Positions 15,500 through 21,839 of a stretch of DNA of 29,498 bases are shown in pieces (position 1 is the first letter of the stretch; every line of letters starts with the position of its first letter). The notes below the pieces were generated by a model. It was not told where the DNA came from and did not search any database. It worked only from the letters and a program-made list of their open reading frames with translations. The position numbers and the translations under genes were made by a program. Source of the stretch: a virus; the IMG/VR virus record IMGVR_UViG_3300010885_024778, positions 1 to 29,498 of that record, one strand, 5' to 3'.

Positions 15500-16803
15500 T
15501 GAGCAATAAAGATAAAAGTTATGTATTCCAGAGTGCTTATAGGTTAGCAGGTGCGAACGCTAAAGGCAACGATTTAGATGTAGGCTTTAGCAGGTCACGT
15601 GCGGTATTCCCGTATGAGGCTGGCAAACTCTATCATTTTGGGATGAATAACGATTATCCAAATGTGCTTAAGAAGGTTCTTTCCTACTCTAGTGCTTCGT
15701 TAAGCTGCATTGATACACTAGCTAACTTTACGGTGGCTAGTGGATTCATTGACAAAGCTGCAGGTAACTTCAGGGTAAACGAAAGGCAAACAGCCGACCA
15801 AATACTCCAAAGGATTGCTATTGACGTAGCCACATGGGAAGCAAGCAGTATGCTCGTTTGGATTGACGGCAACAACGATGTAATTAAGTTAGAAGTAATC
15901 CCGTTTGAGTTAGTGCGCAAAGGACTGAAAGGCGAGTACTACTATAACGAAACGTACAATCTTAATACTCCCCGTATTCCTGATACGATTGCCATTCGTG
16001 GTTACCAAAGATTAACGGATGAAGAAAGACTAAATTTAGTAATTGCAGACATAGAAGAATATGGAGAAGTACAGCCAGAGTTATTCTATTTGCAGTTGCC
16101 AAATACTCTTTTTGATGGGATTTACAACTACCCTAACTGGGCAAGTGACTTGGATGCAATCATTAGCGATTTCCAAAATTCAAAGTATCGTTTAAGCCTA
16201 ATTAACGATGGCTTTATGCCTAGCGTTATTATCACAATCATTGATGATGGACTAGGCAAAGGGCAAAACTTTGATGGAACTACCAATGGTGCGCCTAGCA
16301 AATCGGCTGTTGATGAAGTAAGCGAGAAAATTAACGAGGTCAAAGGTGCTGATTCAGGTGCTAGGGCTTTCGTTATGGCTGCTCCTGACAAAGATAGCTT
16401 GCCTAGTATAATGCCATTTGACCAAAAAGCAATTATTGACGGCCAAATTCCTTTGAGTGATGCGCTTGATAGGCGTGTTTGCCGTGCCTTTGGCATTGAC
16501 CCTGCAATAAAGGGTATTAGTGATGGTGGGCAATTAGGTAACAATCAACAAATGCTTGCATTAATAGACATTTTGAATAACGGCAAAATTCGTGGTTACA
16601 AAATGGCTATTCAAAACCTATTTAGGGAGTTATTTCCTAAACTAGAATTTGCTTGGAAGATAAGCACTTACAATCCTATTCAAACGCTTGACCCTCAAAA
16701 AATAGCAGTAATGACTACTAATGAGATTCGCAAAGAATACGGATTAGACCCAATTGAAGGACTAGACACAATTAACGCTACTACTACACAGGCAATCAAA
16801 TGA
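15499..16803 (+). CDS. Portal protein
   Basis: 434 residues. The segment LDRRVCRAFGIDPAIKGIS followed by GQLGNNQQMLALIDILN (about 325-365) is the pattern of phage portal proteins, where a long helix after the 'FGIPPA' turn forms the stem and wing. The N-terminal third has the usual wing features (FGMNNDYPNVLKKVLSYSSA). The dodecamer forms the DNA entry vertex and binds the terminase. It lies after the capsid gene rather than beside terL, which is an unusual order. It ends in an ATGA overlap with the connector gene. Confidence 0.85.
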   Translation: MSNKDKSYVFQSAYRLAGANAKGNDLDVGFSRSRAVFPYEAGKLYHFGMNNDYPNVLKKVLSYSSASLSCIDTLANFTVASGFIDKAAGNFRVNERQTADQILQRIAIDVATWEASSMLVWIDGNNDVIKLEVIPFELVRKGLKGEYYYNETYNLNTPRIPDTIAIRGYQRLTDEERLNLVIADIEEYGEVQPELFYLQLPNTLFDGIYNYPNWASDLDAIISDFQNSKYRLSLINDGFMPSVIITIIDDGLGKGQNFDGTTNGAPSKSAVDEVSEKINEVKGADSGARAFVMAAPDKDSLPSIMPFDQKAIIDGQIPLSDALDRRVCRAFGIDPAIKGISDGGQLGNNQQMLALIDILNNGKIRGYKMAIQNLFRELFPKLEFAWKISTYNPIQTLDPQKIAVMTTNEIRKEYGLDPIEGLDTINATTTQAIK

Positions 16804-17399
16804 TAAGTTTTGAAGATTTCTTAAGTCTTAGCCGATTCCCTAAATATTACAATCAAGGTTGGTTTACTGATTCCTTAATGGAAGTATCTGATTTTGACTT
16901 ACAGCAAATAACTGGGTACAATCTTTGGGTTGCCTTAGGTGGTGCAAGCGGCTTAGTAGTTGATGCGTGGGATTCAGACACTAATTACTCTACAGGCGAC
17001 ACAGTTAAGTACCAAAACTTATTTTATCGTTCATTAGTCACAGGTAATACAGGCAATGTGCCTAGTGTAAGCGGTGCGGATTGGGTTGTAGCTGAACTTT
17101 ATACCGTTTACTATAACTATGTAAGGCCGTTTGTTGCAAAGGCCGTAGCGGCAAAGCTAGTGGCCATTCAAGGCATTACAGTTACAGAGTTTGCACTAAG
17201 TATTGCCGATGCTACAAGTGGCGGTGCTGCTACTGCTGCTGAACGTAGCAAAGTAATCCTTGACTATGCTAATAGCAGAGATAGGTATGGGAGGGCAATT
17301 AGTGCTACATTGCAAAACAAACAGTGGACATTGGATGGAGTTTACTATCCACATGACCGACTATCTGCACCAAATCGTACCATGTTTTTCAGCGTATAA
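16800..17399 (+). CDS. Head-tail connector-like protein with inserted carbohydrate-binding-like module
   Basis: 199 residues. Helices at both ends (FEDFLSLSRFPKYYNQ; YVRPFVAKAVAAKLVAIQGI) suit a small head-completion/adaptor protein placed after the portal. Between them, residues about 57-95 (AWDSDTNYSTGDTVKYQNLF ... GNVPSVSGADWVV) match the W ... Y-x-x-GD-x-V-x-Y ... Y-x-S ... P ... W layout of type 5/12 carbohydrate-binding modules. A similar segment is in the tail protein at 5813. The combination suggests a surface-exposed loop on the neck. The connector assignment is positional. Confidence 0.6.
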   Translation: MISFEDFLSLSRFPKYYNQGWFTDSLMEVSDFDLQQITGYNLWVALGGASGLVVDAWDSDTNYSTGDTVKYQNLFYRSLVTGNTGNVPSVSGADWVVAELYTVYYNYVRPFVAKAVAAKLVAIQGITVTEFALSIADATSGGAATAAERSKVILDYANSRDRYGRAISATLQNKQWTLDGVYYPHDRLSAPNRTMFFSV

Positions 17400-17402
17400 A
17401 TT

Positions 17403-17963
17403 ATGAAAAGAATTTTTATTGAAGCAGGCCATAATAACAGTGACTCTGGAGCAATAGGCAACGGCTTCAAAGAGGCCGATTTAACTAAAGAAGCTAGAAA
17501 TATCCTAGTTCAAAACTTAAAGTTGATGGGCTACACAGGTGAGATAATCACCGATGCGGATGCACATAGCTTAGGCGACACGATTAAGTACTTTAATAGC
17601 TTAGTGCCAAAGGCTGATGATATTCTTATTAGCTTACATTTTAACGCTGCAAGTAACACAGAGGCCAAAGGTGCTGAAGTGCTACACAGGTATAACGCTA
17701 GCGATGCAGTAAAGACGTTCTGCCGTGACATGGCCGCAATAGTGGTAAAAGATACACCATTCAAATTGCGTGGCACTGTGGGCATTGTAAACGAGAATAT
17801 GACACCACACAAAAAGCTAGGCATATTGCAATTAGTGCCAACCTCTGGCCTAATTGAATTCTGCTTTATCAGCAATAGGGATGAGATTTTGAACTATGCA
17901 GCGTTAAAGCACGTAATCTTAAATAATTTAGCTGTATTTCTTTTCAAACATGGCAGAGCATAA
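17403..17963 (+). CDS. N-acetylmuramoyl-L-alanine amidase (endolysin)
   Basis: 186 residues forming a single Amidase_3 domain that cleaves the bond between muramic acid and L-alanine in peptidoglycan. Zinc ligands are H10 in FIEAGHNNSDSGA, E24 in GFKEADLT and H79 in ISLHFNA. The catalytic glutamate is E152 in SGLIEFCFISN. There is no signal peptide and no separate cell-wall binding domain, so it needs a holin for release, as is usual in Gram-negative phages. It overlaps the next gene by 14 bp and opens the lysis cassette. Confidence 0.93.
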   Translation: MKRIFIEAGHNNSDSGAIGNGFKEADLTKEARNILVQNLKLMGYTGEIITDADAHSLGDTIKYFNSLVPKADDILISLHFNAASNTEAKGAEVLHRYNASDAVKTFCRDMAAIVVKDTPFKLRGTVGIVNENMTPHKKLGILQLVPTSGLIEFCFISNRDEILNYAALKHVILNNLAVFLFKHGRA

Positions 17964-18246
17964 CGAAACACACCTTGAAGTAAACAGTACTAGCAGCCGA
18001 TTGCCTAACACTTTGATAGGATGGCTAGGTGCAAGTTTAATTGGCGTAATTGGTTACTTCATTATGAACCTCAACCACAATGTTGAGCAATTACTCATCA
18101 AAGTAAACACCGTAGAAATACGTTTGGAGAATTACGATAGGCTTGCAAAACGAGTAGAACTAATGGAGTTAAGGGCTACTACCAGCAACGCTTCAAAGGC
18201 ATTTCTTTACGACCAAGAATTAAATGATAAAAAGCCTACTAAGTAG
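17950..18246 (+). CDS. Membrane protein of the lysis cassette (98 aa)
   Basis: 98 residues with one clear transmembrane segment (TLIGWLGASLIGVIGYFIMN, about 21-40) followed by a coiled coil (VEQLLIKVNTVEIRLENYDR, about 45-64). One membrane span plus a long soluble helix resembles hemolysin XhlA-like or class III holin-like proteins. Location between amidase and the next membrane protein supports a lysis role, as holin partner or antiholin. Overlaps of 14 bp and 23 bp with its neighbours suggest coupled translation. Confidence 0.65.
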   Translation: MAEHNETHLEVNSTSSRLPNTLIGWLGASLIGVIGYFIMNLNHNVEQLLIKVNTVEIRLENYDRLAKRVELMELRATTSNASKAFLYDQELNDKKPTK

Positions 18247-18538
18247 TTTTACTAATGACAAGGCAGGGCTATCAGCTAGAAAACTGACTGCTTTCGTGCT
18301 TGTTTGCTGTTATGTTTCCCTTTTTGGGATATTTTGCCATGCTGTTTATTTTTGTCAATTATGGGCAGTAGCTATATTTGTGGAAGTTCTAGGGTTAACA
18401 TTATGCGGAATTGCATTTTTTCTAGGATTAATATCAATAACACAATTAATTAGCCTTAGAAATGGCAAAGAAACTACTTCTACTAGCAGCATTATCGGTA
18501 CTAATACTCAACAGTTGCAGGACAACAAAGAGCAGTAA
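18224..18538 (+). CDS. Holin-like protein
   Basis: 104 residues. A basic N-terminus with GLSARKLTAF leads into two long hydrophobic segments (FVLVCCYVSLFGIFCHAVYF, about 25-44, and AVAIFVEVLGLTLCGIAFFL, about 48-67, running on to ISIT). A hydrophilic Ser/Thr/Gln tail follows. Size, two or three membrane spans and place after the amidase fit a holin that permeabilises the inner membrane. Its 3' end overlaps the spanin-like gene by 77 bp in another frame, a common lysis-gene arrangement. Confidence 0.7.
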   Translation: MIKSLLSSFTNDKAGLSARKLTAFVLVCCYVSLFGIFCHAVYFCQLWAVAIFVEVLGLTLCGIAFFLGLISITQLISLRNGKETTSTSSIIGTNTQQLQDNKEQ

Positions 18539-18974
18539 GTCAGTTATTAAGCAATCCTTAACAACTGATTCCATACTCAGCATCAAGAAAGACACGCAAA
18601 GTGTTACAACGACTAAGACTATTGACTCAACTTTTGACCTACCAGAGCAAATCGATCGGTTTGCTTTTCGTGGACTACCTGAGAACCGAGATACTACTTT
18701 ACTTGATAATTCAACGCAAAAGGTAGTAGCTAAGAAAGTGAAGGGCAAGGTTTATATTACTGCTACTGTTAAGCCTAGAAAAGGCCATAAACAGGTTACC
18801 ACAGAAAGCAAAACCACCAAAAGCACATTGGACTATCAGAGTGCTAAAAGTGCCTTAAAATCAAATTATGAAGCTATTGCAGAGATTAAGAAAACCATTG
18901 CTGTTTTTCAGTGGTGGTGGATTCTTGTTTTGATTGTACTGTGCTACCTGATTTGGCGGCTGATAAAACTATAA
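18462..18974 (+). CDS. Lipoprotein with C-terminal membrane anchor, probable one-piece spanin
   Basis: 170 residues. The N-terminus is a lipoprotein signal (KKLLLLAALSVLILNSC) with the lipid-attachment cysteine C19. The C-terminus is a transmembrane segment (FQWWWILVLIVLCYLIWRLI, about 149-168). The region between is a hydrophilic, Thr/Ser/Lys-rich periplasmic stretch ending in a helix (SALKSNYEAIAEIKKTIAV). An outer-membrane lipid at one end and an inner-membrane anchor at the other is the defining layout of unimolecular spanins such as phage T1 gp11, which fuse the two membranes in the last step of lysis. It starts inside the holin-like gene and closes the cassette before a terminator. Confidence 0.75.
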   Translation: MAKKLLLLAALSVLILNSCRTTKSSKSVIKQSLTTDSILSIKKDTQSVTTTKTIDSTFDLPEQIDRFAFRGLPENRDTTLLDNSTQKVVAKKVKGKVYITATVKPRKGHKQVTTESKTTKSTLDYQSAKSALKSNYEAIAEIKKTIAVFQWWWILVLIVLCYLIWRLIKL

Positions 18975-19006
18975 TTGGTTATTTTGGTGTATTGATTGAA
19001 GAAAAT

Positions 19007-19031
19007 AGGCTGCTTTTGGTGGCCTTTTTTT
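19007..19031 (+). terminator. Terminator closing the late/lysis operon
   Basis: AGGCTGC (19007-19013) pairs with GTGGCCT (19019-19025), with two G-U pairs, around TTTTG, and is followed by seven T. It separates late genes from the early promoter at 19083. The rest of 18975-19153 holds no gene. Confidence 0.75.
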
Positions 19032-19064
19032 ATGCCCTAAAGTTACAACCAATAAAAAAAAATT

Positions 19065-19085
19065 AAATTATTTTCAAAATAATTT
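19065..19085. promoter_or_regulatory. Perfect 10-bp-arm inverted repeat at the early promoter
   Basis: AAATTATTTT (19065-19074), one base, then AAAATAATTT (19076-19085) is a perfect palindrome overlapping the -33 TTTG box at 19083-19086. It may be an operator or an UP-like AT-rich element. A degenerate copy precedes the promoter at 24853. Confidence 0.55.
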
Positions 19086-19113
19086 GATTATGCAATAAAT
19101 TGCCGTATCTTTG
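19083..19113 (+). promoter_or_regulatory. Early promoter (Bacteroidota type)
   Basis: TTTG (19083-19086), a 19-bp spacer and TATCTTTG (19106-19113) match the -33/-7 consensus of Bacteroidota primary sigma. It drives the ERF/SSB operon starting at 19154. Flanking sequence on both sides resembles that of the promoter at 24853-24884. Confidence 0.88.
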
Positions 19114-19153
19114 TAAGGTAATAATTCAATCACCCACCCAAAACCAATCTAAT

Positions 19154-19375
19154 ATGAGTACCACACAAACACTTATTTGGAAAACAGATACACTTTTCCA
19201 AAACATGATTTTTGCCAATGGTTCTGCTTACTCTTATGCAATAGGCGTTCTTGATAACCTGCATATTTATTGCAGTGGCGGCACTGATTCCGCTAATCCT
19301 ATCAATCAAAATTTTGACACATTTCAAGAAGCTATTGATGCTTGCAATGCTCACAATAACCAATACACATCGTAA
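19154..19375 (+). CDS. Small early protein (73 aa)
   Basis: The start at 19154 is chosen because the longer frame from 19100 would begin inside the promoter. The 73-residue protein MSTTQTLIWKTDT... has a beta-rich body and ends with FDTFQEAIDACNAH, the same small C-terminal helix motif as the proteins at 2328 and 25962. It is the first gene of the early operon. Its stop overlaps the next start codon (TAATG). Function unknown. Confidence 0.7.
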   Translation: MSTTQTLIWKTDTLFQNMIFANGSAYSYAIGVLDNLHIYCSGGTDSANPINQNFDTFQEAIDACNAHNNQYTS

Positions 19376-19530
19376 TGGAAATAAAGTTCACAGTAATCAG
19401 TGGGGAGGCTATTATAACCTCTCCACAAACTTTAGAAGGTGAAAGCAATAAGCTACTAGCCTTGTTCAATCAAGTCATCAACCTAGCCATTACTTTACCT
19501 GATGGTATTTACACACACCAATATGCCTAA
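19375..19530 (+). CDS. Small early protein (51 aa)
   Basis: The ATG at 19375 shares a base with the previous stop, and the frame ends TAA at 19530. The 51-residue product begins MEIKFTVISGEAII and contains the amphipathic helix NKLLALFNQVINLAITL. The overlaps on both sides (1 bp and 8 bp) support a real coupled gene. No family is recognised. Confidence 0.6.
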   Translation: MEIKFTVISGEAIITSPQTLEGESNKLLALFNQVINLAITLPDGIYTHQYA

Positions 19531-19798
19531 GCAAAGCGGCTTACCTATGCCACCACAAATTATACTTCAGTCCAAGCATTACCAAAAGCATTTTAGCTTT
19601 GAGCCTTACGGATTTGCTAAATGGACTTTCAAGACAAACGATAATCAATATTTTGAAATTCTTTCCGATTGGAAGAAAGCACATTGCGAGGCAAAAAAGC
19701 ACTTTGCAAACTACACTTACATTTACGTGCATTCAGTAGAGTTCCCTGAAAAATCACAATCACGTTACCACATTGATAAAACCACAATAACAGCATGA
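19523..19798 (+). CDS. Small early protein (91 aa)
   Basis: The start at 19523 is preferred over an in-frame ATG at 19502 because it gives the usual short overlap with the upstream gene. The 91-residue product is aromatic- and lysine-rich (FEPYGFAKWTFKTNDNQYFE) with a helix WKKAHCEAKKHFANY that distantly recalls the EAKxxCxxH motif of other small proteins here. It overlaps the annealing-protein gene by 4 bp. Function unknown. Confidence 0.65.
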   Translation: MPKQSGLPMPPQIILQSKHYQKHFSFEPYGFAKWTFKTNDNQYFEILSDWKKAHCEAKKHFANYTYIYVHSVEFPEKSQSRYHIDKTTITA

Positions 19799-20400
19799 GC
19801 CTTATAAACGAAAATCTAGCTAACATACTAAAAGAGATACCAGCCATTGCCAAGAAGGAAAAGGGCAGCTTAAACTACAACTTTCGTGGCGTGGATAGCG
19901 TGTTCAATGCTTTGCACGGTTTGTTCTCTGCACATAGCGTATTCATACGCAGTGAGATACTAAATGTATCACATGACAGGTTTGAAGCTGTTAGCAGTAG
20001 CGGCAAATTGCAGATTACTCACGTTTGCCGTATTATGGTAAGGTATCACCTAAGCACCACAGATGATAGCACTACCTTTACGGATGGATTTGCAGAGGCA
20101 TTTGACTTTAGCGATAAAGCTGCATTCAAGGCGCAAAGCATGGCATTAAAGTACGCATTAATTTCTATGTTCTTAATCCCTACACAGGAAGTAAAAGACG
20201 TGGAAGTAGCGGACATACAGCGTGCCACAATAGGTGAAGATAACACAGGGCTAATTGCATCAGTAAACCTGCTTTTGATGGATAGCAAAATTCCTGCTGA
20301 AACTAGACAAATCACAGCTAATTGGCTGAACACTAAAAACCCTAATGCGGCGGCATTGCTCAAAACTAAAACTAAACTAGAATCAATAATCAATGCGTAA
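19795..20400 (+). CDS. erf: ERF-family single-strand annealing protein
   Basis: 201 residues. The N-terminal half carries the ERF signature: LNYNFRGVDSVFNALHGLF (about 26-44), then GFAEAFDFSDKAAFKAQSMA (about 96-115) and KYALISMFLIPT. ERF proteins form rings that anneal complementary strands during phage recombination and genome circularisation. The C-terminal part is a short helical region. It is followed by SSB with an 8-bp overlap. An exonuclease partner is encoded at 27236. Confidence 0.85.
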   Translation: MSLINENLANILKEIPAIAKKEKGSLNYNFRGVDSVFNALHGLFSAHSVFIRSEILNVSHDRFEAVSSSGKLQITHVCRIMVRYHLSTTDDSTTFTDGFAEAFDFSDKAAFKAQSMALKYALISMFLIPTQEVKDVEVADIQRATIGEDNTGLIASVNLLLMDSKIPAETRQITANWLNTKNPNAAALLKTKTKLESIINA

Positions 20401-20755
20401 TTTATCAATCATTGGCCGTATCGGGAAAGATGCGGCCATTAAAACAAACGCCAGCAACGGCAACCAATTCATATCCGTTTCCCTAGCCGTTTCAGAGGGC
20501 AAAGGAGAGAGGCAAGAGACATTTTGGTATGATTGCTTAAGTAACAATGTTAAACTGGCTGAGTGGCTTTTACAGGGCAAAGTAATCCATGTAATAGGCA
20601 CACCTAGCGAGCGGATTCACGAAGGCAAGATTTACCGTACAATCAACAATGCGCAAATAACCTTTGTGCCTTCTAGCAAACAAGAAACCACAACCACACA
20701 AACACAATCATCAAGCGCACCAACAAACGATGCAAATGATGATTTACCATTCTAG
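20393..20755 (+). CDS. ssb: Single-stranded DNA-binding protein
   Basis: 120 residues with a bacterial-type OB fold: LSIIGRIGKDAAIKT, FISVSLAVSEG, ETFWYDCLS and GKVIHVIGTPSERIHEGKIY are in the expected order. A Gln/Thr/Ser-rich linker leads to the acidic tip NDDLPF, which binds partner replication and repair proteins. Length is short but complete. The start inside the last codons of the ERF gene shows coupling. Confidence 0.93.
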   Translation: MRNLSIIGRIGKDAAIKTNASNGNQFISVSLAVSEGKGERQETFWYDCLSNNVKLAEWLLQGKVIHVIGTPSERIHEGKIYRTINNAQITFVPSSKQETTTTQTQSSSAPTNDANDDLPF

Positions 20756-20757
20756 TC

Positions 20758-21024
20758 ATGCAACTACACTACTTAAATCTAGGCTTATCGTTATTCTTTG
20801 ATGATAAGCTAAACGCATCAGAGTTTGCAGCCTTGCAGATGATTATTCTTCGCATGCAAACAAGCCCTACCCCTAACACTTTGAGCATATCAACAAGCAA
20901 TGCTAAAAAGCTGATGAACCTTTCTAGGCATAGCTTTTTACAGGGTATTAGTAAACTATCAGCATTGGGACTTATCCAAGCGGATTTGACGCACAATCTT
21001 GTAACGATAAGGTTATGCAGCTAA
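20758..21024 (+). CDS. Small winged-helix protein, replication-related (probable)
   Basis: 88 residues. NASEFAALQMIILRMQTS, followed by TSNAKKLMNLSRHSFLQGI and a SKLSALGLI wing-like end, follows the winged-helix pattern of phage replisome organisers, in which a recognition helix is followed by 'KLxxLGLI'. It could be a DNA-binding accessory protein. The 3' end overlaps the next gene by 10 bp. Confidence 0.6.
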   Translation: MQLHYLNLGLSLFFDDKLNASEFAALQMIILRMQTSPTPNTLSISTSNAKKLMNLSRHSFLQGISKLSALGLIQADLTHNLVTIRLCS

Positions 21025-21452
21025 AAGTAACTTCAGACGTAACCAAAGGCAAGCTAACTAGGGATGCAGCCAAAACGATTGCATCCCACCTTGCCAAATG
21101 CTCGGATAAAGTTGTAACCGTAACAATTCAGGTACTTAGTCCTTTGCGTAGTAACAGCCAAAACCGATTTTATTGGGGAGTGGTTGTGCCAATGCTAAGG
21201 GATGGTATTTCGGAGTGTTTTGGTGAAGTTGTAAGCCTAGAGAAAGCACACGAACTTGTTAAGACTGAGTACTTGTATCATGAAGTAGTTAATCAAGACA
21301 CAGGGGTAATTCTTAGGCTATCCAAAAGCACTACCGAACTAACCACGAAAGAATGGGAAGTGTACATTGACCAAATACGCCTTTGGGCAAGTGAAATGTT
21401 AGGCATTACTATTCCTTTGCCAAATGAGCAATTAACAATTTTAACCAACTAA
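21015..21452 (+). CDS. NinB-like recombination protein
   Basis: 145 residues. PLRSNSQNRFYWGVVVPML (about 44-62) is the central motif of NinB/Orf-type proteins, and STTELTTKEWEVYIDQIRLW with a final GITIPLP segment follows as expected. In lambda, Orf (NinB) binds ssDNA and helps mediator exchange during recombination, which fits its place beside ERF and SSB. The match is by motif order. Starts overlap the upstream gene by 10 bp. Confidence 0.7.
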   Translation: MQLKVTSDVTKGKLTRDAAKTIASHLAKCSDKVVTVTIQVLSPLRSNSQNRFYWGVVVPMLRDGISECFGEVVSLEKAHELVKTEYLYHEVVNQDTGVILRLSKSTTELTTKEWEVYIDQIRLWASEMLGITIPLPNEQLTILTN

Positions 21453-21457
21453 ATAGA

Positions 21458-21679
21458 ATGAAATCTTTAATACTCCTAATGGTATTAGCACTTGTTTGTA
21501 GTTGTTCAACTAAGCATTGCGGCACAATTAAATCTAAAGAAATGGTGCGTAGTAAATATTCAAATTACTGTTACATTATGTTTGAAGATGGTTATATTAT
21601 AGACTCTGATTTAAGAACTTACATGGGTTCAGAAAAGGGACAAATAATGTGCGTAGAGGGTTACGAAGTTTACAATTAA
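21458..21679 (+). CDS. Small lipoprotein (73 aa)
   Basis: 73 residues with an N-terminal lipoprotein signal (MKSLILLMVLALVCSC, lipid-attachment cysteine probably C16). The mature part contains a beta-rich domain (NYCYIMFEDGYIIDSDLRTY). An exported lipoprotein in an early operon could act at the host envelope, for example in superinfection exclusion, but nothing in the sequence proves that. It starts 5 bp after the NinB-like gene and ends just before the promoter at 21682. Confidence 0.7.
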   Translation: MKSLILLMVLALVCSCSTKHCGTIKSKEMVRSKYSNYCYIMFEDGYIIDSDLRTYMGSEKGQIMCVEGYEVYN

Positions 21680-21681
21680 CC

Positions 21682-21712
21682 TTTGCACTTGCAAATTAAT
21701 TTACTATCTTTG
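21682..21712 (+). promoter_or_regulatory. Promoter of the structured leader
   Basis: TTTG (21682-21685), a 19-bp spacer and TATCTTTG (21705-21712) are a full match to the Bacteroidota consensus. The -33 box is part of the inverted repeat TTTGC-ACTT-GCAAA (21682-21695), like the palindrome at the ribbon-helix-helix gene. The transcript should start near 21717-21721. Confidence 0.85.
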
Positions 21713-21720
21713 TATTGTTA

Positions 21721-21810
21721 ATCGTCGCCAGCGGCTAACAACTAAAGACATTGGGAAACCTTAATCCCATAGCCCTGCATAATCTGGCGATATGTGGGGC
21801 TTTTTCTTTT
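21721..21810 (+). ncRNA. Structured leader RNA: candidate attenuator/riboswitch or small RNA
   Basis: No good coding frame is seen. Three nested stems can form: P1 GTCGCCAG (21724-21731) with CTGGCGAT (21784-21791, one G-U); P2 GGCTA (21733-21737) with TAGCC (21770-21774); and P3 TGGGA (21752-21756) with TCCCA (21765-21769). The 3' strand of P2 is also the 5' strand of a terminator stem, and the 3' strand of P1 lies in that terminator's loop, so the nested fold and the terminator exclude each other, apart from a possible P1-loop pseudoknot. I could not match it to a known riboswitch, ribozyme or leader class. It may instead be a free small RNA ending at about 21806. Confidence 0.6.
21771..21810 (+). 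terminator. 11-bp terminator hairpin competing with the leader fold
   Basis: AGCCCTGCATA (21771-21781) pairs fully with TATGTGGGGCT (21791-21801), with nine Watson-Crick and two G-U pairs, around the loop ATCTGGCGA. It is followed by TTTTTCTTTT. It precedes the initiator gene, and its 3' arm contains the ATG at 21792. Confidence 0.82.
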
Positions 21811-21839
21811 ATGGCATAATGCACATAATTACACTAACT

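Noticed and set aside
16128-16544. Minus-strand frame of 138 codons opposite the portal gene
   Set aside because: The portal frame beneath it has clear family motifs. A CAAAGATA (minus-strand TATCTTTG) near 16390 lies inside the frame, not before it.
19251-19442. 63-codon plus-strand frame
   Set aside because: It crosses two better-supported coupled genes (19154-19375 and 19375-19530) in another frame and has no leader.
21724-21791. tRNA gene
   Set aside because: The 7-8 bp closing stem and 68-base length look tRNA-like, but there is no T-arm, anticodon arm or CCA-type end, and the same bases form a terminator.
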